From Epiperipatus broadwayi (taxonomy: Eukaryota; Onychophora; Udeonychophora; Euonychophora; Peripatidae): a DNA stretch of 64,000 bases. Shown here in pieces: positions 34,669 to 46,884 of this stretch (position 1 is the stretch's first letter; every line of letters starts with the position of its first letter). The notes under the pieces are model-generated. The model did no database searches and was not told where the DNA came from. It saw nothing but the letters and a program-made list of their open reading frames with translations. A program made the translations under genes and the position numbers. Where the stretch lies: the NCBI GenBank assembly GCA_028023455.1, contig JAQFVV010000998.1, positions 62,001 through 126,000 on the forward strand. The letters are read 5' to 3'.

Positions 34669-36758
34669 TATAACGATCGAAATGAAAGTGAAGATCGAAT
34701 CTAACCACAAAAACAATATCTGCTCTACAAGGTGCCATCTAGGCATTTAAACCTAGAAAAATTTATAAGGTAGGCAGATACGCGCTGTTAAGATTCCACT
34801 TTATTTAAATATTCCGATCGTTAGCCCAAGTCACTAGGTCAGCGGAGACGCAGAGATAAAAATCTATATCTTAATTTATATCTTAAATATCAATAAGTAA
34901 AAACCACTGCCAGAAATTAACACATAAAAATATTTATTTACGCACATATAAAATAACATTTAAATTTTGAGGAATAAATTCAACATTTTTAGATTTTTAT
35001 ATTACTCTTTAATTGTACATTTACATAAATTTCAATGAGTTTAATATTTTATTTAGATAGTCAAGTATGAATAGACTACATAGATTTGCATTTGAAAATA
35101 AAACATTCTATCCCTATTTAACCTTAGGCTAAAATTCGCAGTCAAACTGGCATCAATCCATCTGATACATTTATGTATTCAATGTAACATGAAAATACAA
35201 CAGCACAAATATACTATACTGTCAGGAATGGACATCTGAACAGTATAGTTAGAGAAAACATTGACTCTTGTCCAATACAGGAATATGACATCTGTATAGC
35301 AAGAAGAACAATAAAATAAAAACTCCATAGGAAGGGACCGCGATCCTTTTTGCCGACTTACAATCCCATCCATAGGCAAAGGGTTGGTGCGGTGTATACA
35401 GCGATTCTGCACGTAGCGAAACTTATACTACATCTACTAATTACACAAATATATCCAATCCATTGACCCAATTCAACAACGACACAAATAACCTAAGATT
35501 ACCCTCCCCTAATATAACTTTACAAATCTATATAGCCATTCACGCCCGACTTAAATTTAACATTTAAATACATTCGCACAGATTTGTTTAAAAATGTTGG
35601 GTATAGATCGATTACATAGATTCCACGGTCAAAAACATTTCAAAATAAACATAAATGATCAAAATACAAAATTATTGATACCGACAATCGCAGAGGGAAA
35701 TTTATAAGTAACCCAATAGTATTCACCATAAGATACTTGTGTTGTCACCAATAACTTAAAAGACATCCGAATAAATACATTTTAGATACCGTACGGTATC
35801 ATTATTTATCGAATGTCTATATATTTTGATCAAATATGAAAACCAAAATATAATTAACCGCGAACGAATCCATGCAAGCGTCTATAAACAACTTAAATTT
35901 CATGCATTTAAATAATCTTTACAATAAGAAAAAAAAAATGGAAATGATGTTTATCAATCGGAAAACATATAAAATTAAACATTATTAATTTGATTTAAAA
36001 ACTTACAAAAGTCAGATAAGAGTCCGTTTTAACATTTAAGTTGGTTTGTTTATCAATTTATAAAACTTGACGAAAGTTCTTAATTGATTTTAATAATTGT
36101 TCATTTCATATAGCTTATGGTAGAAGAGTCCAGGTTCCTGTTTTTAATTCCCGCGATGCCTCCATTGGAAGATAATGTTCTGGAGATGGCAATAGCTGGT
36201 TCAAGGTATCACAGTCTTTTCCTTTTTTAAATAGTGTGGTATGTGCGTCCTACCACAACTCTCAAACACACCCTGCTGGAACTCAATATTTCTCTTTTTA
36301 TAGTAAATCTCCAGATTGAATGAACAAAGACGTCACTAATCCAAATTTTCGTTCGGGTCCGGGCTGAGGCTTGGTGCTTCCATTGGTCAAGCTAAAATCT
36401 CTTTATTTTCTTATCTAATTTACTCTCTGACTTTTTAATTAGACAGCTTTTGGATAATTAATAAACAATCATTTCCATTTACAGATTACAGGAATTAATT
36501 AATACCTGTTTTTATTTTTACTTACGTTATTTCTTTTTTAAACTATTTTTATATTTAAATCTTTTTTTATAAAAAAAATACATTCAAATACCTCTTTTTA
36601 TTTATTAAAAAAAAATATTTTTAAAGTTTATCATCTGTGCGAATATATATACATTTAACAAACATTTTAATTTTAGCATTTAGTTTTTTTACTTTTATTT
36701 GCGAACTTTTAAGTTTTTATTTTAAATTAATGTAACGACATATTTATATATCATTACA
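34669..36758 (-). repeat. Possible solo LTR
   Basis: A block with less extreme base composition than its flanks, bordered on both sides by AT repeats. On the minus strand it would start TGTAATGATATA and end near CGATCGTTATA. If one base has mutated, the ends fit TGTAA...TTACA. A TATA box (TATAAAAAGAG, minus strand, 36292-36302) precedes a GC-richer leader-like stretch. No second copy lies in the window and no coding frame is recognised, so this is an inference from composition and ends only. Confidence 0.3.
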
Positions 36759-37619
36759 ATATATATATATAATGATATTCTTCTTCAATGTTATATATAT
36801 AATCTGGTAATTGAATATTAATAAATACAGTAACTTCAATATGTATAAAGTTCAACTATAAAAAAACATTTATTCACTTAGGAGTGCTTTCAACTACCTT
36901 CATAGTCTTTGGCAAAAGGCTAACCTTCCCAAAATTCTGTGATTTTTACATTTGCTGCCTGTCTGTTTATTCAGTCTTACTTATATTTATATATTAACAT
37001 GTCTCCCTTTATTTTTCTTTTATTATTATGTCTTTCAATTTGTAATAGTTTGATTAAAGATCAGTATAGTAATTCTTTTTTTTAATTGTTAATAAATTAT
37101 TATTTCTAAATATACATGTGCAGTTATTTTGTCAAGTTTTATTGTATATTTGTTTGATCTTTATCTTCTCAAGAAAAAAACATTGCTATAAAATTGATTT
37201 CCTATGAAGTCCTAAAAATTGTACCAAGCTACTCACCAGCATATTGAATCATCATAAAATGTGTGAGTAGTCAAAGGTCATTTGCTGATGTTCTTTCTTG
37301 CCTAAAGTTTTACAATGCCAAGAGTGAAGCCATCGCCTAGTTAAATCTTTCAATCCTGGTCTACCTACAATCTGGAATGAGCATACAACCAATCATTTCT
37401 AGGAAAACAAAAAGAAAATCCCATGAATGGTAATTAACAGTGTTATAAATTGAACAATTCAACTTATAAGTATGAGACTTTATTTTGTATCTTTTCTTAA
37501 AATATAAGAATAGAAAATGCTGTGTTGCATCAAGCTATAAAAAAGATTCTGAGTCTTAAGAAAAATCATGTTTAATTGTTTGTTTCTATATTGTTATTCT
37601 CTATTTAGTTTTTAAAATA
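36759..37619. other. AT-rich spacer with a dispersed inverted repeat
   Basis: Contains, at about 36800-36890, a segment whose reverse complement recurs at 44638-44725 (shared CACTCCTAAGTG/GCTCCTAAGTG and TTACTGTATTTATTAATATT). No coding segment recognised. Confidence 0.5.
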
Positions 37620-37628
37620 ATCATAATT

Positions 37629-38946
37629 CATCATCATCATCATCAACCATTATCAATCCACTGCAGTATGAAGGTATCTCCAAGTTCAATCCATCTTCTC
37701 CAATCTTTAACTTCTCCACATCACCCCTGCACACTTTCTTATTTCAGCCATCCATCACACATATGGTCACTTTCTGGGTCTTTTACAATCAAAGAAATTC
37801 AGTTTAAAAATTCAATTGTCCATCTATTATCATCTCTTCTAGCAATATGTCCAGACTAACTCCACTTCCGTTTTTCAATTTTTTCAATGATATCAGTAAC
37901 AACTGTTTGTTCTATTACCCATATATTGTCTTTTCAATGTTTTTTGTTACTCCTAATATATATGTCTCCATACTCATTTGAGTGGTCTGAAGTTTCTGTA
38001 TTGCTATTCTATTAAGTGTCCAGGTCTCATATCCATAGTAAGAACTAGGAAAACACATTTATTAAAAACCTTTCATTTCAAACACATATGGATATTTTCT
38101 TTTAATATTAAGTTGTTTCTACCAAAATTATTCCAACCAAGTTTAATTATATGATTAATTTAATCCATTATGTTTCAATCTGCAGTAATAATCTGACCAA
38201 GATATGTGTAGTTGTTAACTTCTTCTAACCCATCTTAATAAATCTTTATTTTCATTTTTGAGAAAATCCATTGAACATTCCTTTAGTCTTTTTACCATTT
38301 ATCTTTAGTCCTACTTTTCTACTTTCATCTTGATAACTGCTGCAGCATTTCCTGCAATTCTAAAGCATTATTTGCAAAAACAATTACATCATCTGCAAAA
38401 TCTAAATGTCTTAACTAATCTCCATTTACTTTCACTCCTTTAGCTTGTCATTTTAATCCACAAAATACTTCTTGCAGCTCGGCTGTAAAAAGTTTTGAAG
38501 ATATGGAATCATCCTGTCTTAAACCCTTTTCAATGTTGTCTTTCCTAGTATCATTATGTAATCTAATTGTTGCTGTTGCATTTTATAAATATTCTTCAAA
38601 ATATGATAATATCTTGGATTTACCCTAATGATCCAATGCTTTAATCACCGAAAAAATCTTTATAGAATCAAATGCATTTTCATAATATACAAATCAAAAG
38701 CATAATGGTAACTCATATTCATTTATTATTTTTATAATTTCTCTCAATACTTGAATATGATCTACTGTACTAAAACCACTTTTAAATCCAGCTTGATCTC
38801 TTGGTTGGTGGAAATCCAATGTTCTCTGAAGATGACTTGTAATTATCTTGGTAAAATTTGTTTATAAAACTGATAAAAGGCTGATAGGTCTGTAATTTCT
38901 AATATTTTCTTTATCACCATTTTTAAATATTAATATTAATACTGCA
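37629..38946 (-). mobile_element. Older RTE-type LINE, 3' half (element G, part 1)
   Basis: The minus-strand 3' half of an RTE LINE starts, from its tail, with CATCATCATCATCATCAACC. It encodes in decayed form the RT C-terminal half seen intact at 58-60 kb. It stops at 38946, where the younger plus-strand RTE begins. Its 5' half resumes at 42241. ATCATAATT at 37620-37628 recurs at 44167-44175 and is the TSD of the whole older element. No long frame survives. Confidence 0.85.
38935..38946. repeat. TSD of younger RTE, left copy
   Basis: ATTAATACTGCA, repeated at 42229-42240. The last five bases CTGCA also match the expected 5' end of the RTE, so the boundary is ambiguous there. Confidence 0.85.
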
Positions 38947-41900
38947 GAAAGGAGTTTGCTATTAACTGAAAGGAGACCCTTTGATTCCTCTTGGAGGCCT
39001 TAAAGGAACCGAGCAGGGCAAATTCCTAATGTCCACTCCATACGTTCTTGTCGTTGCAGCTGTTATTACTATGTGATTATTCATATAGTATATGAACATG
39101 GATGGGCTGCTCACCAACATGCATTAGCCAGCGTGGTGAGTTTATTGGCTTTTTACCTCTGAGTTTAAGATCAAAAAACACCATGGTCTTTCTTCTCAGT
39201 GCCTGATAAGGCAGAATGAATGTTTGTGTAAATGCTAAATATTTTTCCAATACATATATACAATTATGACAGACAAAAATAAAGCATGATCCTTATTCCC
39301 AGGAGGCTGTAAAGTCACCAACCAAGGCAGTGGTTGGTGGCCGAAGGCGGAGGGTGCTAAGAATCCCCTGATTGTGGACACAGGCTGCCATTTGATGACC
39401 ACTTTTTATTTAGGTACTTACAACTGCAGATCACTTTCAAGTGATGGAAGATTGCAAGAATTAGAAGAAGAATTGTCTTATATTAAATGGGACATTATTG
39501 GACTTTGTGAAGTTAGAAGAAAAGGTGAAGAAACAATTGATTTAAAAAGTGGACATATACTCTATTATAAAGGCACACATATTGGAAATACAAGTGGAGT
39601 AGGATTCATTATAAATAAAAAGTGGAAGAACAATATTGTGGAGATTGATGGTGTATCGGACAGTTGCAAGATTAGTTATACAACTTAATAGCAGATACCA
39701 AATGCAGATAATTCAGGTTTATGCCCCAACATGTTCTCATAGTGATGAAGTAATAGAATATTTTTATATGGATGTACAAAGGGCTTTTGATCAGAGTAAA
39801 CAACATTTTAAAATTGTTATGGGAGACTTTACTGCTAAAATTGGTAGACAAATGAAAGATGAAATTGCTGTAGGTAATTTTGGTTATGGTAATAGAAATG
39901 AGAGAGGACATAGACTTGTGGAGTTTGCAGAAAAAGAAAAACTTTATATTATGAATTCATTTTTTGAGAAAAATGTTAAAAAAAATGGACATGGAAGCAT
40001 CCAAACGAAGGTACAGCAGAATTGGATTATATTTTGACTAACAGGAAATACATATTTCAAGACTGTAATGTTCTTAATAAATTTAACACAGGAAGTGATC
40101 ATCGATTAGTAAGGTGTAAGTTACGTGTTAATGTAAAACTAGAGAGACAAAAATTATTGAGAAAAACAATATTTACAGTTGATATTCCTAATCTTCAGAA
40201 ACATTCTAATGCATTTAAATTAGAACTTACAAATAGGTTTCAAGTGTTAGGAGATTTTGAACATGATTCAGATTTGAATGAAATTAATATGAAAATAACT
40301 GATACACTTTTAAAAACTGCAACAAAGATAGCTGGTAGAAAAAAGCAGCAATTGACTAATAAAATTTCTACTGAGACTAGAGAATTTATGAAGAAAAGAA
40401 GGAATATGAAGATATACAAAAATGATGTATTAAAAAGAATTGAATATCTCAAATTTTGTAAAATGGTACGGAAAAGAGTTGAAAATGATATAAGAAAGTA
40501 TAACTGTGAAATAGCAAGGAAAGCTGTAGAAGAAAATAAAAGTCTCAAGAATGTTAAACAACATTCTGGTATTGGTAGGAAATTTATATCTGCAATAAGA
40601 AAAAAGATGGAATTATTACTAAAAAGAGAGATGACATCATGAAATTGGTAGAAGATTTTTATCAAGAATTATATAGTAATAAAGAACAAGTACCTCCTAT
40701 ATCTATTACATCTTCCGAATTGCCCAGAATTTTAAATGAAGAAGTTAGACATGCAATTAAATGTATAAACAAAGGAAAGGCTCCAGGAAATGATGGAATT
40801 ATAATTGATATATTAAAAGAAGGAGGTGAAGAAATAGAAACAATTTTAGGAAAGTTATATACCAAATGTCTAAATGATAAAGATGTACCGGAAGATTGGA
40901 AGAATGCAGTAATAATATTAATATTTAAAAAAGGTGATAAAGAAGATATTAGAAATTACAGACCTATCAGCCTTTTATCAGTTTTATATAAAAATTTTAC
41001 CAAAATAATTACAATTCGTCTACAGAGAACTTTGGATTTTCACCAACCAAGAGAACAAGCTGGATTTAAAAGTGGTTTTAGTAAAATAGATCATATCCAG
41101 GTATTGAGAGAAGTCATAGAAAGGACAAATGAATATGAGTTGTCATTATGTTTTGGATTTGTAGATTATGAAAAGGCATTCGATTCTATACACATTTCTT
41201 CAGTGATTCAAGCATTGCATCATCAAGGTATAGATCCAGGATATTGTCATATTTTAAAGAATTAATATAAAAATGCAACAGCAACAATTAGATTACATAA
41301 TGATACTGGAAAAATCAACATTGAGAAAGGTGTAAGGCAAGGTGACTCCATATCTCCAAAACTTTTTACAGCAGTGCTGCAAGAAGTATTTTGTGGATTA
41401 AAATGGGAAACTAAAGGAATGAAAGTAAATGGAGAGTATTTAAGTCATTTAGATTTTGCAGATGATGTAGTTGTTTTTGCAAATAATGCTTCAGAGCTGC
41501 AGGAAATGTTGCAGGAGTTAGCAGATGAAAGTAGAAAAGTAGGACTAAAGATAAATGTTAAAAAGACTAAAGTAATGTTTAATCGATTTGCTCAAAATAT
41601 GAAAATAAAGATTGATTATGAAGAATTAAAAGAAGTTAACAGTTACAAATACCTAGGTCAGATTATTAATACAGATGAAAACATAATGGAGAAAATTAAT
41701 CACAGAATTAAACTTGGTTGGAGTGCTTTTGGTAGAAATAACTTGATACTAAAAGGAAATATGCCTATGTGTTTGAAAAGAATGTTTTTTAACAAATGCG
41801 TTTTACCAGTTCTTACTTATGTATCTGAGACTTGGACACTTAATAGAAGAGCAATACAGAGACTTCAGACCATTCAAAGGAGTATGGAGAGATGTATGTT

Positions 41901-42230
41901 GGGAGTAACAAGAAGAGATCGAAAACACAATGTATGGGTAAGACAACAAACAGGTGTTACTGACCTTATTCAAAAAATTAAAAGATTAAAATGGAGTTGG
42001 GCTGGACATATTGCTAGAAGAAATGATAATAGATGGACAATTGAAATTTTAAACGGGATTCCAAGAGATTGTAAAAGATCCAGAAAAAGACCACATGTGA
42101 GATGGATGGATGAAATAAGAAAATGTGCAGGGGTGTTGTGGAAAAGAGAAGCTAAATATCGGAGTAGATGGATTAAACTTGGAGACCTTCATCCTGCAGT
42201 GGATTGATAATGGTTGATGATGATGATGAT
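38947..42230 (+). mobile_element. RTE-type LINE, near full length (element E)
   Basis: About 3.28 kb, the usual RTE size: a 5'UTR of about 450 bp, one ORF with endonuclease and RT, and a tail of TGATGATGATGATGAT. It is inserted in the RT region of an older minus-strand copy of the same family, and a 12-bp TSD brackets it. Joining the two flanks restores the RT coding order of the older copy, which proves the insertion. Only three single-base frameshifts and one stop separate it from an intact ORF. Confidence 0.9.
39395..42207 (+). pseudogene. RTE ORF: endonuclease-reverse transcriptase, 3 frameshifts + 1 stop
   Basis: The first ATG at 39395 begins MTTFYLGTYNCRSL. Endonuclease motifs: YNCRSL (Asn), GLCEVRRKG (Glu), VYAPT, MGDFTAKIG (Asp) and GSDHRLV (His). 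RT motifs: KAPGNDGI, NYRPISLLS, GFVDYEKAFDS (A), GVRQGDSISPKLF (B), DFADDVVVF (C), YLGQIINT (E). The C-terminal domain ends in SWAGHIARR and RPHVRWMDEI. Frame breaks occur near 39655, 39988 and 40605, and a TAA stands near 41265 where the sister copy has ATT. The RTE/BovB-type architecture is clear, including lack of a separate ORF1. Catalytic residues are kept, so death was recent. Confidence 0.85.
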
Positions 42231-42240
42231 TAATACTGCA
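42229..42240. repeat. TSD of younger RTE, right copy
   Basis: ATTAATACTGCA, matching 38935-38946. The first two bases overlap the GAT tail. Confidence 0.85.
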
Positions 42241-44166
42241 TTCTTCCAATCATCTAGTACATCTTAATCATTTAAACATTTGATATGTAACTTTACTATT
42301 TTTCTTTTTATTTCTTCACTTGCTTTTTTTAATATACTAATTATAATTCCATCATTACATGGAGCTTTTCCTTTTTTCATAAATTTAATTGCATGTCTCA
42401 CTTCTTCATTTAAAATTCTGGTGAATTCGAAAAATATAATAGATATAGAAGGTACTTGTTCTTTATTACTATATAATTCTTGTTAGAAGTCTTCTATTCA
42501 TTTCACGATGTCACCTCTCTTTTTAGTAATAATTCCATCTATTTTCTTATTGCAGATATAAATTTTCTACCAATACCAAAATGTTGTTTTACATTCTTGA
42601 CACTTTTATTCTTGTCTACAGTTTTCCTTGCTAGTTCACAATTCTACTTTCTTATATCATTTTCAACTCTTTTCCACACTATTTTACAAAATTTGAAGTA
42701 TTCAATCCTTTCTAATGCATCATTTTTGTATATTATAATAATCTTTTTTTTTCATAAATTCTCGTCTCAGTGGAAATTGTATTGGTCAATTGCTGAATCT
42801 TTCTACCAGCTATCCTTGTTGCAGTTTTTAAAACTGTATCAGTTATTTTCTTATTAATTTCATTCAAATCAGAATCATGTTCATAATCCACTATTACTTG
42901 AAACCAATTTGTAAGTTCTAATTTAAATTCATTCAAATCTTTCTGAAGATTAGGAATATCAACTGTAATTGTTTTTCTTAATACATTTTGTCTTTCTAGT
43001 TTTACATTAGCACATATCTTACTAATCAATGATCACTTCCTGTCTTAAATTATGAACATTACAATTTTGAAAAGTGTATTTTCTGTTAGTGAAAAATATA
43101 ATCCAATTCTGCTGTACCTTCATTTGGATGCTTCCATGTCCATTTCCTTTTAATATTTTTCTCAAAAAAAGAATTTATAATATAAAGTTTTTCTTTTTCT
43201 GCAAACTCTACAAGTCTAGGTCCTCTCTCATTTCTATTACCATAACCAAAAGAGCACTTTTATCTTTCATTTGTTTACCAATTCTAGCTTTAAAGTCTCC
43301 CATATCCATTTTAAAATGTTGTTTACTCTGATCAAAAGTCCTTTGTACAACCATATAAAAAATCTACTACATCATCACTATGAGAACTTGTTGGGGCATA
43401 AACCTGAATTATCTGCATTTGGTATCTCGTTTTAAGATGTATAACTCATTTTATCACTCTGTAATCTCCACAATGTTGTTTTTCCACTTTTTATTTATAA
43501 TGAATCCTACTCCATTTGTATTTCCAGTATTTATGCCTTTATAGTAGAGTACATGTCCATTTTTTAAATCAATTGTCTTTTCACCTTTTCTTCTAACTAC
43601 ACAAAGCCCAATAATGTCCCATTTAATATAAGACCATTCTTCTAATTCTTGAAATCTTCCTTCACTTGAAAGTCATCTGCAGTTGTAAGTACCTAAATAA
43701 AAAGTCATTATTATATGGAAGCCTTGGTCCACAATCAGGGGATTTTTAGCACCCTCCACCTTCAGTCACCAACTGCTGCCTTGGTCAGGGACTTTACAGC
43801 CTCCTGAGAATAAGGGCCATGATTTATTTTTGTCTATCATGATTGTATATATCTATTTGAAAAATATTTATCATTTACACATACATTCATTCTAAATTAT
43901 CAGGCAACTGAGAAGAAAGACCATGGTGTTTTTTCATCTTAACCTGAGGTAAAATGCCAATAAACTCACCATGCTGGATAATGCATGTTGGTGAGCAGCC
44001 CATACATTTTCTTATACTATATGAATAATCACCTAGTAATAACAACTGCAATGACAAGAATTTTTGGAGTTGACATTAGGAATTTGCCCTGCTCGGTTTC
44101 TTTAAGGCCTCCAAGAGGAATCAAAGAGTCTCCTTTCAGTTAACAACAAACTTCTTTCTACAGCCT
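42241..44166 (-). mobile_element. Older RTE-type LINE, 5' half (element G, part 2)
   Basis: Minus-strand continuation of 37629-38946: RT N-terminal part, linker, endonuclease and 5'UTR, with its 5' end near 44160. The frame at 42733-43029 encodes VKLERQNVLRKTITVDIPN and FKLELTNWFQVI, the linker between endonuclease and RT. Other segments are broken by stops. Being in the opposite orientation to element E, it makes a long inverted repeat with it. Confidence 0.85.
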
Positions 44167-44175
44167 ATCATAATT
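44167..44175. repeat. TSD of older RTE, right copy
   Basis: ATCATAATT, matching 37620-37628. Nine bases in AT-rich DNA is modest evidence alone, but both copies sit exactly at the element ends. Confidence 0.6.
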
Positions 44176-44729
44176 TAATAAATCACAAAAATATAACTTG
44201 TTATGTTGTCTATTTAAGTTTGTTATTAATAGAATAAAATTATTTAAATTCAACAATTATTACTTTACCAAATCAATTGCCGATAGTGTTAAAAAATACA
44301 ATTCTCTGGGTGTAGAAAATAACTTGATAAAGTATCTAACAAAGATAAAATTTAGGTCAGGGTATTCTTGTCCAGAATTTTGGTACCTTTCAAATAAATT
44401 ATAAACTGGTTCTGTTCTCAACTATTATTCAAGTACAGTTATATTAAGGGGGGTTGGATAACCAGGAAAAATAATTGCCCTTGATCAAATTACCTGACCC
44501 ATTCAAATGAGGAAATTAGCAAATTGAAAATAATTTGGTCACTGAATGCAAAACATATAAACCCTAAGTACATATAAAACACATGGAATTAGCCTTTGAA
44601 GGTGTTAGTTGAACAATACTATGAAAATAGTCAAAAATGCTCCTAAGTGGATAAAAGTATTTTAAAGTAAAACTTTATATATATATTTAGGTTACTGTAT
44701 TTATTAATATTCAATTACAAAATGACACA

Positions 44730-44766
<37 letters not shown>

Positions 44767-45741
44767 TCCTTTTACTTTAGTAGCTATTTTAAAATATAAG
44801 TTTATTTTAACATAATGATAGAAAATTTAAATTTATAGAGTAAATAATTATATAGGCATTAATTTTTGACTTGCATAGTTAATAAAAGCTTAGTTTACAG
44901 ATAATATTAGTATAAGATTCTGTTAGTTTAATTAACATATACCTTTTGTAATATTTATTCATGCTTTAAATGTCATATTTATTTAGTTGTGTTTTATTGA
45001 ATAGTAGTGAATATATATACATATATATATAAGTTACATTTATTAAAATTTACAACACTTATTAAACATTATAGTAATTATCATAATAAAACCTGTTCAT
45101 TTTTTTTACAATGACCCTTTAAAAATATGTGTGTTTGAATATATATGAAGAATTTTATTTAAAATAAATAATTGATTACATTATCTGGTTGAAAATGGTA
45201 CTTTCTATTTCAAAAAAAGGATTAAATTATTAATTTCTAATTTTTAAATCATGATAATTTTGTTATTTAGTATAGTTATTAATTATTGAATTTAAATAAA
45301 TAATTTTTAAAAAGAGTATAAAAGTTTATACTTAAATTAAAAAAGTAGTTATATTTATCATGTAAGTGTTAAAATATTTTATTAACTTTATTACATTTTA
45401 TTATTATTAAAATTGTAGACAAAGTTGATTTATTCAAAATCTTTTCAGTTAATTAAATTTGATTGACCAATAAAATATTGTACCGGATGTACACTGCAGT
45501 AAAGAGACATCAGACTCAAATAGGACTATTGAGGATGAATTCCCAAGTGAGATATAAGAATTAAAATAATACATAATTACATAAAACCTTTTTATTTTTA
45601 AAAACTAACCAAAATAAAGATTCGAACTGTGGATTACATTTTTAAAGTATTTTAATATTAAATTAGCATGAACATAACATATATCTATATATAATGATTT
45701 TTGCTTTAGGTAAGTTTACATTTTTTACATTAACACTGAAT
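44176..45741. other. AT-rich spacer with AT microsatellite
   Basis: Contains the inverted-repeat partner at 44638-44725 and an AT run at about 44734-44762. A 68-codon frame at 44198-44404 has no recognised domain. Nothing else seen. Confidence 0.5.
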
Positions 45742-45753
45742 AATCTTTAATTG
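45742..45753. repeat. TSD of LINE D, left copy
   Basis: AATCTTTAATTG, repeated at 50382-50393. Confidence 0.85.
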
Positions 45754-45768
45754 GAACCTTTTGGAAAG

Positions 45769-46620
45769 ATGACTAGTTTCACCTACTTTCCAATTGATAA
45801 AATATTTAACAACATTCTCTTGAACAAAGCAACATTTAGACAGCTCCTAAAAAGGGGAATAGTGCCAACAGATATTCCGACAGTGTTGTCAGCTAAAGGC
45901 TGTTCTATGATACTATTTTTTGCAGGGGTTAGGCCAGTGCTTTTACTGTGGACAAAGAACACACCTGATTAAGGAGTGTATGAATCATATATGTACATCT
46001 TGTGGTCAAAAAAAGGTTGCACTCACAGATGTAGGCAACAACAGACTTCTCATTCAGTTCCGGAGGCACAACATGCTTTACAACAACCAAGTGCACAACA
46101 CAACAATGTAGAACAGCAGGATGAACTCAACATAAAGCAAACAAATAAAAAAGTCTAAAAGTATCCTAATGCATGAAAAGAATCAGCCCTCCTTAATTAA
46201 CCTTCATCAGGTTTACAAGCATAACACATCGCACAACAAGTCACAAAAACCAAAACAGTAATCAAAGGCCATTGGAATCAAAACCAATAGATTCACACAA
46301 TAATGAACCTAGGAATTTGCATGAAGGCCTAGGTATTAGCTCATTCACAGCATTAAAAAAAATATAGACCAAGATCAAACCAACCTAAAAAAAGATGGAA
46401 ATACCTAAACCTAACTCCATCCAAGGTAAATATAACATCTCACCAAGTCCTAGTAACACACCGATAGCAGTGACTAATGAAAGTATCACTCCTTACCTAA
46501 CACCGATAGATTCTGCTGCTTCCTGGTCTGCAGATGAGATGGAGACATTCATCACTCCTAACACCAGTTATAAAAGAAAACCATGGGTTGTATCTAGTCC
46601 TAGCTCATGAGAAGAAGAGA
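45769..46620 (+). pseudogene. LINE D ORF1, truncated, zinc knuckles
   Basis: The fragment begins MTSFTYFPIDKIFNN. IVPTDIPTVLSAKG follows, then after a frame change a knuckle CFYCGQRTHLIKEC at 45938-45979 and a second, incomplete one (CTSCGQKK). Downstream, frames rich in Ser, Thr and Pro (for example YNISPSPSNTPIAV near 46428) look like a disordered tail, as in many LINE ORF1 proteins. The N-terminus is missing because of 5' truncation, and several frame breaks are present. Confidence 0.55.
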
Positions 46621-46884
46621 TTGCATTTCCACCGAGGCAAACTCCAAACCCACAATGTCAAATGCAACTAACAATAAGCATAAAGGAGCCACAGAAAAGA
46701 AACAAAAGATCAATCTTTCATCTGATTTGGTAACTAGTTATTCTACCAATGGTTTGCCTGTGGATCTCCCCACTTTGAATTTATAACATCCCTCCAAACA
46801 TCCACATGGAAATTAATAAAAAAAAGAAGTCTGCTGATTCTTCAAGAAAACCACTTGTGGTGGAATCTAGTGGGCCATCTTGCA

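Noticed and set aside
37620-37660. CRISPR-like or regulatory ATC repeats
   Set aside because: CATCATCAT is the reverse complement of the GAT tail of an RTE element.
40240-40665. 141-codon minus-strand frame
   Set aside because: It is the antisense shadow of the RTE linker and RT start on the plus strand. The same shadow appears at 58189-58587.
42280-42857. Plus-strand frames of 68 and 125 codons
   Set aside because: Antisense shadows of the minus-strand older RTE (element G).
45560-45640. GATTCGAACTGTGG as a pol III B box
   Set aside because: No A box at a proper distance and no tRNA-like fold around it.
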